DNA of 64,000 nt from Dehalobacter sp. (lineage in GTDB: Bacteria > Bacillota > Desulfitobacteriia > Desulfitobacteriales > Syntrophobotulaceae). Shown here piece by piece: positions 34,102-42,752 of this stretch (position 1 is the stretch's first letter; the number at the start of each line of letters is the position of its first letter). The DNA lies in contig JAMPIU010000095.1 of assembly GCA_023667845.1 (NCBI GenBank), forward strand, positions 103,863 through 167,862. Direction: 5' to 3'. The notes under the pieces are model-generated. The model searched no databases, was not told the DNA's origin, and saw nothing but the letters and a program-made list of their open reading frames with translations. The position numbers were made by a program, and so were the translations under genes.

Positions 34102-34296
34102 GATAAACACAATCTGAGAGAATATGAATGGAATATGCAGACTACGGACGCTGCGTAAATGTAAGCTGTAGAAGGTAAGGAGTGGGGTTATTGTCACAGG
34201 TTATAAAAGAGAAGACTATACTGTGTCCCGTAATGGATTTTGTTTGAGTATCCACATAGATTATAGCGGTGATTTAAATGGGGAGATTGATTGAGG

Positions 34297-35202
34297 ATGG
34301 GAAAAAATAAAAAGGTAATTATCGGATGGATAGGTGTGTTCATAACCGTTATATTGTCAAGTGTATGGGCTTATTGGGGAGCTTTTGAAAATTTCCATGA
34401 AGGCTGGTACTCAACTTCCATCTGGGAAAACCTCTTTATGTTTTTGTTTCAATATATGTTATTTGCTATTATCTTTGTATTATTAGCATTAGTTATATTA
34501 AGATGGAAAAGAATAGGTTTTCTACTACATCTAATTTTTGGTGGCTTTTGTATTTGTTTTTTTTCCGGTGCTAGTTTTAATGTGCTAGGATTATTGATTA
34601 TTATACCTTTTGCTGTTCTTGGGCTACTTTATTATTTTGGGGAGCCTGAGCCTAAGAAATGGGCATACAGGTTAATCATAATTGTTCCATTAGTTATTAC
34701 TTTAGTTATTTCAATCCCTCAAGCTATTAAAGTGTCCCAAAGAACTAATGATAATAATTTTGGTATGAGAATAGTAGAAGGGAATGGTGTAACTCTGGCT
34801 TGGGCACCAAGAGGGCCTGGCTGGCCGGATAAAGGGACTTCCTGGAAAGAGGCGCAAGATATATGCAAGTATTTATCAGCGGATGGTACAACCATTATGA
34901 AGGAAGAGCAAAATATTTGGCGCTTGCCAACAGTGGATGAAGCAGTTCGTTCTATGATGCTTCACGACGAAAATGTAGGTGGAGTCTGGTATCCGGAAGA
35001 AGAGAAGGCCGTCTATGATAGAACGCCAGATAAAGAAACACCTTTATGGGATATACATTCCAAGGTAATCTATTACTGGACTTCAGATACATCAGTAAAG
35101 GATGAACAACAGGCATATGTCATTGTCTATCATGGAGGTATATTTGATAAAAGGAAGATCGATCAACAAGATTATATGAGTTTTAGAGCTGTCAAAGAGT
35201 AG
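34297..35202 (+). CDS. membrane protein with DUF1566/Lcl-like C-terminal domain
   Basis: 301 residues from ATG 34297; a TTG at 34291 is nearer to the GGGGAG at 34280-34285 and may be the start instead. Four or five membrane segments in residues ~5-145, then a C-terminal domain with GNGVTLAWAPRGPGWPDKG, SWKEAQDICKYL, NIWRLPTVDEAVRSMM and YYWTSD, the pattern of the DUF1566/Lcl C-terminal fold (WRLPT...YWTSD), which is a formylglycine-generating-enzyme or lectin-like relation. It has no catalytic cysteine pair that I can identify. The gene is AT-rich and isolated in an accessory stretch. Function unknown. Confidence 0.7.
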   Translation: MGKNKKVIIGWIGVFITVILSSVWAYWGAFENFHEGWYSTSIWENLFMFLFQYMLFAIIFVLLALVILRWKRIGFLLHLIFGGFCICFFSGASFNVLGLLIIIPFAVLGLLYYFGEPEPKKWAYRLIIIVPLVITLVISIPQAIKVSQRTNDNNFGMRIVEGNGVTLAWAPRGPGWPDKGTSWKEAQDICKYLSADGTTIMKEEQNIWRLPTVDEAVRSMMLHDENVGGVWYPEEEKAVYDRTPDKETPLWDIHSKVIYYWTSDTSVKDEQQAYVIVYHGGIFDKRKIDQQDYMSFRAVKE

Positions 35203-35380
35203 CTCAATAACGCTATAGAAGTGATAATTCTAAGTTTAAGTTGCGGGAATTTATTATTATCAAAGGGCCTCCTTATTATATTTGGAGGTTCATCTTATAG
35301 TGCCGACTTCCCAAAACACTTTGTTTGTACATTAAAAGGAAAAATAGTAATCATTAATTTCAATGCTCCCCTAAAATAAA

Positions 35381-35411
35381 TTGACTCGACCCTTAGGGTG
35401 GGGTTTATAAT
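35381..35411 (+). promoter_or_regulatory. MerR-type promoter with 19-bp spacer and dyad
   Basis: TTGACT (35381-35386) and TATAAT (35406-35411) are separated by 19 bp, the over-long spacer typical of promoters remodelled by MerR proteins. The spacer holds the dyad ACCCT-T-AGGGT (35389-35399). It lies just before the merR-like gene at 35433. Confidence 0.75.
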
Positions 35412-35432
35412 GACTGTGAAGGTGGGATAACG

Positions 35433-36242
35433 GTGAAGAATCGAATAAAAATTGGCGATTTCGTTAAATTAACTGGAAGTACATTGAAAACAATTATCTA
35501 TTACCATAAGATCGGTTTACTGCAAGAACCCGAGCGCTCACAGGGAGGATACCGCTTATATGGGCCGGAAGAGCTAACTCGTATGCAATTAATCAATCAC
35601 TTGAAATCCCTCGGGCTGGATCTGAAACGTATTAAAGAAGTATTAGGTGATATACACTACAACAAGACATTGCGGGAAGTCTTACAATCCTTACAAATTG
35701 ATCTACTAAACGAGAAGAAAAGCCTTGAGGAACGAATAGCAAAAATCCAATTGTTGCTGAGTGAAGAAAAAGTACGACTAGATGAGGATATTTATGATTC
35801 CCCTTCTTTTCAAATGATCACTGAGATATTAAAACCGGAGCAAATTGAAAACTATGCGCGAACCTGCCCGGAACTCTTCGATCAACAACGAAAATTGTTT
35901 GGCATTTTGGATGATTTCCAGTGGGGAGAGGACTACCAGGAAACTTTTCGAGCATTGGCCGGATATTTCCAAGATCACCCTGAGCAATATCAAATTTCTT
36001 TGGATTATGGAGTGCGTCTGTCCAACCTTTCCCAACTATCCGAAGATGATCCGAAGATTGAAATGCTAGCTCGGGAATCTGTAGAATTTATTAAAAGTAT
36101 ACCTCAGTTAAGAAAGATGTTATGCAACCAGTCAGGTATAAAGAAACCCCTTGAAAGCTTATACAATGATATGGTAGCCAACGTTATTTCACCGGCTCGG
36201 ATGAAACATGGGCAACTCTTCCAAAAATATCTTAACTCATAA
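35433..36242 (+). CDS. MerR-family transcriptional regulator
   Basis: 269 residues from GTG 35433 (AAGGTGGG upstream). The N-terminal winged HTH fits MerR: IGDFVKLTGSTLKTIIYYHKIGLLQEPERSQGGYRLYGPEELTRMQLINHLKSLGLDLKRIKEVLG, with the R-x-Y-x wing and the long dimerisation helix at ~80-115 (QIDLLNEKKSLEERIAKIQLLLSEEKV). The C-terminal ~150 residues are an effector-type helical domain (LDDFQWGEDYQETFRALAGYFQDHPEQY), as in TipAS-like regulators. It probably controls its own promoter (35381-35411) and perhaps the methyltransferase-like gene just downstream. The ligand is not known. Confidence 0.92.
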   Translation: MKNRIKIGDFVKLTGSTLKTIIYYHKIGLLQEPERSQGGYRLYGPEELTRMQLINHLKSLGLDLKRIKEVLGDIHYNKTLREVLQSLQIDLLNEKKSLEERIAKIQLLLSEEKVRLDEDIYDSPSFQMITEILKPEQIENYARTCPELFDQQRKLFGILDDFQWGEDYQETFRALAGYFQDHPEQYQISLDYGVRLSNLSQLSEDDPKIEMLARESVEFIKSIPQLRKMLCNQSGIKKPLESLYNDMVANVISPARMKHGQLFQKYLNS

Positions 36243-36331
36243 TTTTTTATTACAACATTACTTCTGAAAAGTTTTGTTTCATGGTCATAAAAAGTCATTA
36301 GTCATTATTGCTAAGATTGGAGGCGATTTCA

Positions 36332-37006
36332 GTGGAAGGAAGTAATAAATTGTCAAAGCGAAAAGCCTATCTTTTTCCGATAATAATGATGATTGTGATG
36401 GGCGTCATCATATTTCTTCCAGCCGGTTCTTTTAGGTTTTGGCAGGCGTGGATATGGTGGTTGGGTTTATCTGTACTGATGATTTTTACAACAGCTTTTT
36501 TCTTGAAGAAAAGTCCTGAATTACTAGCAAGAAGAATGAAGTTTAACGAAAAAGAAATAACTCGAAAACCCCCCGCCATCCTAAACTTGTATTTTCTCGG
36601 ATTCATAATTCCCGGTTTTGATTTTCGTTTTCATTGGTCGTCTGTGCCTTTATGGATTATTATCACATCGAATGCTATTGTTTTCTTAGGCTATATATTT
36701 ATTATCCTTGTCTTTAAAGAAAACAGTTTTGCTTCAACTGTCATCCAGGTCGAGCAAGAACAGCAGGTTATAACAACAGGCCCCTACGCCATTGTTCGCC
36801 ATCCGATGTACTTAGGAATGTTATTAATGTCGCTTTTTTCTCCTCTAGCTTTAGGCTCTTACTGGGCAATAATACCTTCACTCATGATAATACCATCATT
36901 AATACTAAGGATAAAAAGTGAAGAGGAAGTACTACTAAAAAGCTTACCGGGGTACAACGATTATTGTTTAAAGACACGTTACCGTTTGATTCCGTCAATC
37001 TGGTAA
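36332..37006 (+). CDS. isoprenylcysteine carboxyl methyltransferase-like membrane protein
   Basis: 224 residues from GTG 36332 (GGAGG at 36319-36323). Five membrane segments. The C-terminal part carries TTGPYAIVRHPMYLGMLLM followed by SEEEVLLKSLPGYNDYCLKTRYRLIP, the PEMT/ICMT-family SAM-binding signature (xxGPYxxVRHPxYxG...EExxL...GxxYxxYxxxxxRxxP). Members methylate lipids, isoprenoid thiols or other membrane substrates; the substrate here is unknown. It is co-oriented 90 nt after the MerR gene, so it could be that regulator's target. Confidence 0.85.
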   Translation: MEGSNKLSKRKAYLFPIIMMIVMGVIIFLPAGSFRFWQAWIWWLGLSVLMIFTTAFFLKKSPELLARRMKFNEKEITRKPPAILNLYFLGFIIPGFDFRFHWSSVPLWIIITSNAIVFLGYIFIILVFKENSFASTVIQVEQEQQVITTGPYAIVRHPMYLGMLLMSLFSPLALGSYWAIIPSLMIIPSLILRIKSEEEVLLKSLPGYNDYCLKTRYRLIPSIW

Positions 37007-37061
37007 TTAGTTTGAAATTAAGGCATGACATTTGTCATAAATATAAGGAGCTGACACTGGC

Positions 37062-37376
37062 ATGTTTGAAAGACTGGTTGAAGCAAAAATTCAAGAAGCC
37101 ATTAGAAACGGCGAATTTGATAACCTTCCTTTGGGCAAACCCATTAATCTGGATGACTGGGCAAGTCTTCCAGAGGATATGCGTGCTGGATATATGTTGT
37201 TAAAGAATGCAGGATACGCACCAGAAGAAGTGCATCTGTTAAAAGACATCGGAGAATTACGTGAGCAGTTAGCCGGAAATAATAGCCAAGAAGAAAAAGC
37301 AATTATCATTAAAAAGCTCAGAGAGACAGAATTAAAATACAATTTGTTAAAGGAACTAAGAACCCGAAGAAAATAA
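37062..37376 (+). CDS. DUF1992/DnaJC28-like conserved protein
   Basis: 104 residues, ATG 37062 behind TAAGGAG. Matches the DnaJ homologue subfamily C member 28 conserved domain (DUF1992): VEAKIQEAIRNGEFDNLPLGKPINLDDWASLPEDMRAGYMLLKNAGYAPEEVHLLKDI. The family lacks a J domain in bacteria and its role is unknown. A helical C-terminus (EEKAIIIKKLRETELKYNLLKEL) follows. Confidence 0.88.
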   Translation: MFERLVEAKIQEAIRNGEFDNLPLGKPINLDDWASLPEDMRAGYMLLKNAGYAPEEVHLLKDIGELREQLAGNNSQEEKAIIIKKLRETELKYNLLKELRTRRK

Positions 37377-37466
37377 TTAGTTTTGATTTCAAAAATTTTG
37401 TGGAGAAGACATGAGTACCAATAATATGTTTTTCAATATTTATTACTGCAATGACAGGCAACTCAA

Positions 37467-37684
37467 TGGGTTTGAAGCTTTTCCCCAAAAGATTACAAAG
37501 ATGGTCCGCCACCAAAATATCTTATAAAAGAAGGGGCACTGTTCTATCTTTCACCCGGGTTACTTCATGACATATGCTATGTGTTGCAGATTTCATACAA
37601 GACTAATCAACTAATTTTAGACCGTAAGGCCAAGGGGCGTGTATTATTCCTATTAAATCATTTGAAAGTATTGATCAAAAGGTA
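37467..37684 (+). pseudogene. possible decayed coding fragment in a 354-bp gap
   Basis: Between 37377 and 37733 one frame stays open from ~37467 to the stop at 37682-37684 (about 72 codons) with protein-like composition (SFSPKDYKDGPPPKYLIKEG, then LSPGLLHDICYVLQ), but it has no start codon with a ribosome site and is preceded by an in-frame stop. It may be the 3' end of a lost gene. I do not recognise it. Confidence 0.3.
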
Positions 37685-37733
37685 GAACCAATTAACCCTT
37701 CGAAGATGCAAGTCGACAGACAGGAGGTGCATG

Positions 37734-38411
37734 ATGAATCACATTTTAATTGTCGAGGATGATACGGCCCTGAGCAATGGTATTGTTCTGGCCCTTAAAG
37801 AAGATCATTGCACCTTTGTGCAGGCGTATGACATTGCCGCGGCCAAGAAACAGCTAAAGACCAACTTCTTTCATTTGGTGATACTCGATGTCAATTTACC
37901 GGATGGAAACGGTCTTGACCTTCTAGCTGAGATCCGTAAGAAATTGGCTTTGCCTGTAATTGTCCTGACTGCCAATGATTTAGAAACTGATATTGTAACC
38001 GGGTTTGAGCTTGGGGCGGATGACTATATCACAAAACCTTTCAGTCTGATGGTACTGCGGGCCAGAGTGGGCGTCCAACTGCGGAAGGGCAGGCATCAGG
38101 TTCGCGATACCGTAAAGATTGACGGGTTTTCCTTTTCCTTTGCAAGGATGGAGTTCAGGAGAGGCGGCAAACCCATTGAACTCAGCAAAACCGAGCAGAA
38201 ACTGCTCCGGGTCTTAATAGAAAACAGGGGAAAAACTATTTCCCGTACAGATTTGGTGGACAGGATTTGGACAGATGGGGCCGAGTATGTTGACGAGAAT
38301 GCCTTGTCGGTTACGATAAAAAGACTGCGTGATAAATTGGAAGAGCTTCCGTCTGCACCGCAATATATCAAAACGGTCTATGGCATTGGCTACACCTGGG
38401 CGGTGCAGTGA
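37734..38411 (+). CDS. OmpR-family response regulator
   Basis: 225 residues from ATG 37734 (AGGAGG at 37722-37727, 6-nt spacing; the ATG at 37731 is closer). Receiver domain ~1-115: ILIVEDD acidic pocket, phosphoacceptor aspartate in LVILDVNLPDGNGLDLL, conserved threonine in VLTAND, lysine in DDYITKPFS. C-terminal winged-helix OmpR DNA-binding domain with ELSKTEQKLLRVLIENRGKTISRTDLVDRIWTDG and IKRLRDKL. It pairs with the histidine kinase that starts 1 nt after its stop, and likely controls the FtsE/FtsX-type transporter downstream through direct repeats at 39354-39375. Confidence 0.95.
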   Translation: MNHILIVEDDTALSNGIVLALKEDHCTFVQAYDIAAAKKQLKTNFFHLVILDVNLPDGNGLDLLAEIRKKLALPVIVLTANDLETDIVTGFELGADDYITKPFSLMVLRARVGVQLRKGRHQVRDTVKIDGFSFSFARMEFRRGGKPIELSKTEQKLLRVLIENRGKTISRTDLVDRIWTDGAEYVDENALSVTIKRLRDKLEELPSAPQYIKTVYGIGYTWAVQ

Positions 38412-38412
38412 G

Positions 38413-39330
38413 ATGAATACACTTGATTACACCTGTATCGGGATTACCATTGCTGCGGTATGCGCGGCCGTGATGGTGATTGTCCTTAACCGTCAAAGAA
38501 CAAAGAAAACGTTTGAAAAAATTGAAGATGTGTTGGACACAGCCATAAACGGTAGCTTTGCCCAAGGGGTTTTTGATGAATCTGCTTTATCCGCGGTGGA
38601 ATCTAAGCTTGCACGGTATCTTTCCAAATGTGCGGTATCCTCCAAGAATTTGCTTGCGGAAAAGGATAAAATAAAAGAGCTGATTTCTGATATTTCCCAT
38701 CAGACCAAAACACCCCTTGCCAATATCCTGCTTTATTCACAGCTGCTCAGTGAACACGAATTGCCGGAAGACTGTAAAGTTTGTGTGCAAGCCTTGTCTG
38801 CACAGGCGGAAAAGCTGAATTTTCTCATAAATGCTTTGGTGAAAATATCACGGCTGGAAACGGGTATTATTACTGTTTCACCGAAACAGGAAGCCCTCCA
38901 AAGGTTGCTGGATGAAGTTCGGATACAGATCAGGCCAAAGGCGGAGGCCAAGGGCATTTCTGTTGCCATGGAAGATATGGAGAGTCGTGCCTATTTTGAT
39001 CTGAAATGGACGACAGAAGCCGTATATAATATCATGGATAACGCCGTAAAATATACCACAAGCGGCGGGTGTATTACCATAAAAGCCATACCCTATGAGT
39101 TGTTCTGCCGTATTGATATAACCGATAATGGGATGGGTATTCCCGAGGATGAACAAAGCAAAATATTCACCCGGTTCTATCGCTCGGGAACCGCTGGTAA
39201 TCAAGAAGGTGTTGGTCTTGGGCTGTTTTTGACCAGAGAGATCATCTCAGCCGAGGGGGGTTATATCAAGGTGTCATCACAGCCGGGCAGTGGTTCTACC
39301 TTTTCAGTATTTTTGCCAATAGAAAAGTAA
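38413..39330 (+). CDS. sensor histidine kinase
   Basis: 305 residues; stop of the response regulator ends 1 nt before its ATG. One N-terminal membrane helix (YTCIGITIAAVCAAVMVIVL) and almost no extracellular domain, so it probably senses through the membrane or the neighbouring transporter, as intramembrane-sensing kinases do. H-box SDISHQTKTPLANILLYSQLL (phosphoryl histidine), N-box YNIMDNAVKYTTSGG, D/F and G boxes DNGMGIPEDEQSKIFTRFYR and GVGLGLFLTREII. This set-up with a following ABC ATPase and large FtsX-type permease is the peptide-detoxification or VncS/BceS-like module type. Confidence 0.94.
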   Translation: MNTLDYTCIGITIAAVCAAVMVIVLNRQRTKKTFEKIEDVLDTAINGSFAQGVFDESALSAVESKLARYLSKCAVSSKNLLAEKDKIKELISDISHQTKTPLANILLYSQLLSEHELPEDCKVCVQALSAQAEKLNFLINALVKISRLETGIITVSPKQEALQRLLDEVRIQIRPKAEAKGISVAMEDMESRAYFDLKWTTEAVYNIMDNAVKYTTSGGCITIKAIPYELFCRIDITDNGMGIPEDEQSKIFTRFYRSGTAGNQEGVGLGLFLTREIISAEGGYIKVSSQPGSGSTFSVFLPIEK

Positions 39331-39353
39331 ATCTTTCAAGACTGTTAGATTCT

Positions 39354-39385
39354 AGAAAGATTGTGGAAAGATTGTTGTGATATAG
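39354..39385 (+). promoter_or_regulatory. tandem 11-bp direct repeats before the ABC exporter
   Basis: AGAAAGATTGT (39354-39364) and GGAAAGATTGT (39365-39375) are exact head-to-tail 11-bp repeats, the spacing expected of an OmpR-family regulator binding one face of the helix, directly upstream of a TATAGT (39380-39385). AAATCTTTC at 39330-39338 is an inverted match to the same core. Confidence 0.5.
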
Positions 39386-39439
39386 TCAATATTGCAGGCA
39401 ACTGCGATACTGACTATTTTCTTTGGGGAGGAAAACAAA

Positions 39440-40117
39440 ATGACGATACTTGAAACAACAAAATTAAAAAAATATTACGGCAGCGAGGATACAACGGTTA
39501 AAGCGTTAGACGGCATCGACCTCACCGTGGAGAGTGGGGAGTTTGTAGCCATCGTAGGCACATCCGGCAGCGGCAAGTCTACGCTTCTACATATGCTGGG
39601 TGGGCTTGACCGTCCCACAAGCGGTACGGTCACTGTCGATGGAAAGGAGATCTTTGCACTGAAAGACGAAGAACTGACGATTTTCCGCCGAAGAAAAATC
39701 GGCTTTGTCTTTCAAAATTATAATCTTGTTCCTGTATTGAATGTGTACGAGAATACTGTCCTGCCTATTCAGCTCGATGGGAACGAGCCGGATAAACGCT
39801 ATGTGGACAGAATTATCGGCACATTGGGGCTTGAAAGCAAACTGAACAATCTGCCCAACAATCTTTCCGGCGGTCAGCAGCAGCGGGTGGCGATTGCCAG
39901 AGCCTTAGCCGCTAAGCCTGCTATCGTTCTCGCGGATGAGCCGACAGGAAACCTCGACAGTAAAACCAGCCAAGATGTCCTGGGACTGCTAAAGGTTACA
40001 AGCGAAAGGTTCAGTCAGACCATTGTCATGATTACCCACAACGAGGAAATTGCCCAGTTGGCAGACCGCATCATCCGAATTGAAGATGGAAAAATCGTGG
40101 GTGGTGGAAGCAAATGA
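39440..40117 (+). CDS. ABC transporter ATPase, MacB/FtsE/BceA type
   Basis: 225 residues from ATG 39440 (GGGGAGG upstream). Walker A VGTSGSGKSTLLHMLGG, FVFQNYNLVPVLNVYEN (Q-loop), signature NNLSGGQQQRVAIARALA, Walker B ADEPTGNLD and H-loop IVMITHNEEIA: the classic fingerprint of LolD/FtsE/MacB-type ATPases that work mechanically with FtsX-fold permeases rather than by transport through a channel. It overlaps the permease by 4 nt. Probably expressed when the two-component system upstream is active. Confidence 0.96.
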   Translation: MTILETTKLKKYYGSEDTTVKALDGIDLTVESGEFVAIVGTSGSGKSTLLHMLGGLDRPTSGTVTVDGKEIFALKDEELTIFRRRKIGFVFQNYNLVPVLNVYENTVLPIQLDGNEPDKRYVDRIIGTLGLESKLNNLPNNLSGGQQQRVAIARALAAKPAIVLADEPTGNLDSKTSQDVLGLLKVTSERFSQTIVMITHNEEIAQLADRIIRIEDGKIVGGGSK

Positions 40118-42654
40118 TCAAAGTAAAAAACAAAAAAGCGATTCGCAATCTGGCCGACAAGAGCTATCGGGCCAATAAAGTCCGCAACTTGATTGCGATC
40201 ATCGCCATTGCCTTGACAGCGGTGCTTTTCACCACGCTTTTCACCATGGGGATCGGTACGGTGGAGGGTCTTCAGCAGGCCACGATGAGGCAGGCGGGCG
40301 GCGACGGCCATGCTGTGCTTAAATATATAACTGACGAGGAATTCAACAACATCAAAGATCATGTACTTATTAAAGAAATTTCCTATAACCGAATGCTATG
40401 CGACGGGGTGGAAAACAAGGAATTTCTCAAACGGCGTGCCGAGTTTTGGTATGATGATGATGGGGGAATGAAGCTTGGATTTTGCGAACCAACAAGCGGA
40501 CACAAGCCTGTAGCTGAAAACGAAGTCATTGCAGATACCAAGACCTTGCAGCTGATGGGCGTTCCCCTTGAGGTTGGCGCGCCGCTTACGCTCACACTTG
40601 ACATCCGGGGCGAAGAAGTACAGCGGGATTTTGTTCTTGCAGGCTGGTGGGAGAGCAATCCCGTCTTTAACGTGGGCCAGATCTTGGCCTCCCGTGCCTA
40701 TGTAGATGCCCATCCGGCCGAACTGCAAAACAGCTATAAGGTGGACAATTCTCTCACCGGGGTTATCAACGCGTCTATTATGTTCAAAAACAGCATCGAT
40801 TTGGAGGGAAAGCTGGCAAAGGTCATTACCGACAGCGGCTATTCTCTGGATGAAAAAGCGCCGAATTACTTGGAGCATAATGTGAGTTGGGCCTATCTCT
40901 CCACGAATTTTGGCATGGACGCAGGTACGCTGATTGCGCTGCTTTCCGGCTTGCTATTGATCGTGTTCACCGGCTATCTCATTATCTACAACATTTTTCA
41001 GATTTCCGTCATTCGGGATATCCGTTTTTATGGCCTCTTGAAAACCATTGGAACAACCGGGAGACAGATACGCCGAATTATCCGCAGACAGGCACTGATC
41101 CTTTCCACCATAGGAATTCCAATCGGATTGATTGCAGGTTTCTCTATTGGTAAATCCCTTGTTCCTCTCCTCATAAACAATTCCACCTATGCCGGAAGTG
41201 CGGTGTCTGTATCGCCAAGCCCATGGATTTTTATTGGTTCGGCACTGTTTGCTTTGGTCACCGTGCTCATCAGTACCTTCAAGCCGGGTAGGATAGCCGC
41301 CGCTGTTTCACCGGTGGAGGCAGTGCGGTATACGGATGGAAATACAAAGCAGAACCGCAAACCGAAAAAATCCACTGATGGCGGGAAAATGCCCCGTATG
41401 GCCCTGGCTAATTTAGGGCGGAACAAAAGACGTACCGTTTTAGTAGTCATTAGCTTGTCCCTGAGCCTTGTCTTGCTGAACACGGTGTTTACGCTATCTC
41501 AGAGCATTGATATGAATAAGTTCCTTTCTAAATTCGCGGATACCGATTTTCTGATTGCCCATGCCGATTACTTTCAAAATGACTACTCCGGTCCCGAAAA
41601 CCAGACCAGCGAGAGCTTTATTCAGGCGGTGGAAACACAGCCCGGCTTTGAGGCGGGTGGGCGACTGTATGGCGGCAGAGCGGAAGGATTTGCGGCAGAG
41701 GACGAAAAGAACACCACCCAGGAATATAACAGGAATCCCTACGGCGATTTCATGGCTGCGGTCTATGGTCTTGAGGATATGCCTCTTCAGCGACTGGAGC
41801 TTATCGACGGTGAACTTGATGATGCAAGGCTGACTACTGGTAAGTACATTCTGGAGGGAGTCGCGCTGGACGATAACAGTGTACCGGAAATGGAGAACAA
41901 GCATTATGAGGTTGGTGATACGGTAACACTTCACAACTATAAAGGAACGTCGGAAACATTTGCTGGCAGGGAGTACACGACGCAGGAGTTTATCATGCTG
42001 GGTCATGTGGCCATCAAACATTATTCCAATTCCGACCGTACCGGATGGGACTATAACTTCTATCTCCCAGCGGATGTCTATAAAACAATGGTAGTACAGC
42101 CCGCCGTAATGAGCTATGCCTTCAATGTTTCCGAAGATCAAGAGACGGCAATGGAGCGTTTTTTGCAAAGCTACACCGATTCAGTGGAACCAGTCATGAA
42201 TTACGTCTCTAAGTTTACCTCTCTCAAGGAGTTTTCCGGTATGCAGAGCACCGTTGTGATGATTGGCGGCGCACTCAGCTTTATCATCGGGTTGATTGGC
42301 ATCCTCAATTTTGTCAATGCCATTCTCACCAGCATTTTGACCCGACGCAAAGAATTTGCCATGCTGCAAAGCATAGGCATGACACGAAGGCAGCTGCGCC
42401 GTATATTAATGTTTGAAGGATTCTATTATACGCTTGGTACTTGCGCACTGTCGCTCGTATTTAGCACGTTATTTTCACTTTTGATTGTCAAATCCTTTTG
42501 CGGTCTGCTGTGGTTCTTTAGTTATCATTTTATCCTGTGGCCGCTTTTGATCGTACTTCCTTTCCTGTTTATGCTTGGTATGATGATTCCTTTGGTATCG
42601 TATGCCATGACGGACAAGCAAAGTATCGTGGAGCGGCTGCGGGAAGCGGAATAG
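40114..42654 (+). CDS. FtsX-like ABC permease, large (846 residues)
   Basis: Two FtsX-fold halves joined by a ~90-residue extracytoplasmic spacer each, with about ten membrane segments: an N-terminal segment (LIAIIAIALTAVLFTTLFTMGIG), a large extracellular domain (~60-265), three membrane segments (AGTLIALLSGLLLIVFTGYLIIYNIFQIS), then a repeated block MALANLGRNKRRTVLVVISLSLSLVLLNTV, a second outer domain and a final set ending SIVERL. Size and layout fit the VncS/BceB-like peptide-sensing or peptide-detoxification permeases. It forms one transcript with the ATPase just upstream. Substrate: unknown; antimicrobial peptides are the commonest for this layout. Confidence 0.93.
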   Translation: MIKVKNKKAIRNLADKSYRANKVRNLIAIIAIALTAVLFTTLFTMGIGTVEGLQQATMRQAGGDGHAVLKYITDEEFNNIKDHVLIKEISYNRMLCDGVENKEFLKRRAEFWYDDDGGMKLGFCEPTSGHKPVAENEVIADTKTLQLMGVPLEVGAPLTLTLDIRGEEVQRDFVLAGWWESNPVFNVGQILASRAYVDAHPAELQNSYKVDNSLTGVINASIMFKNSIDLEGKLAKVITDSGYSLDEKAPNYLEHNVSWAYLSTNFGMDAGTLIALLSGLLLIVFTGYLIIYNIFQISVIRDIRFYGLLKTIGTTGRQIRRIIRRQALILSTIGIPIGLIAGFSIGKSLVPLLINNSTYAGSAVSVSPSPWIFIGSALFALVTVLISTFKPGRIAAAVSPVEAVRYTDGNTKQNRKPKKSTDGGKMPRMALANLGRNKRRTVLVVISLSLSLVLLNTVFTLSQSIDMNKFLSKFADTDFLIAHADYFQNDYSGPENQTSESFIQAVETQPGFEAGGRLYGGRAEGFAAEDEKNTTQEYNRNPYGDFMAAVYGLEDMPLQRLELIDGELDDARLTTGKYILEGVALDDNSVPEMENKHYEVGDTVTLHNYKGTSETFAGREYTTQEFIMLGHVAIKHYSNSDRTGWDYNFYLPADVYKTMVVQPAVMSYAFNVSEDQETAMERFLQSYTDSVEPVMNYVSKFTSLKEFSGMQSTVVMIGGALSFIIGLIGILNFVNAILTSILTRRKEFAMLQSIGMTRRQLRRILMFEGFYYTLGTCALSLVFSTLFSLLIVKSFCGLLWFFSYHFILWPLLIVLPFLFMLGMMIPLVSYAMTDKQSIVERLREAE

Positions 42655-42752
42655 TATTTGTATGATGAGCATACTTTTTTAGGTTGATTTCATCCCGCTT
42701 TTTCAGGTAAAATATAATGAAATAATCAACTTGAGGATGGAGATATAGTATT

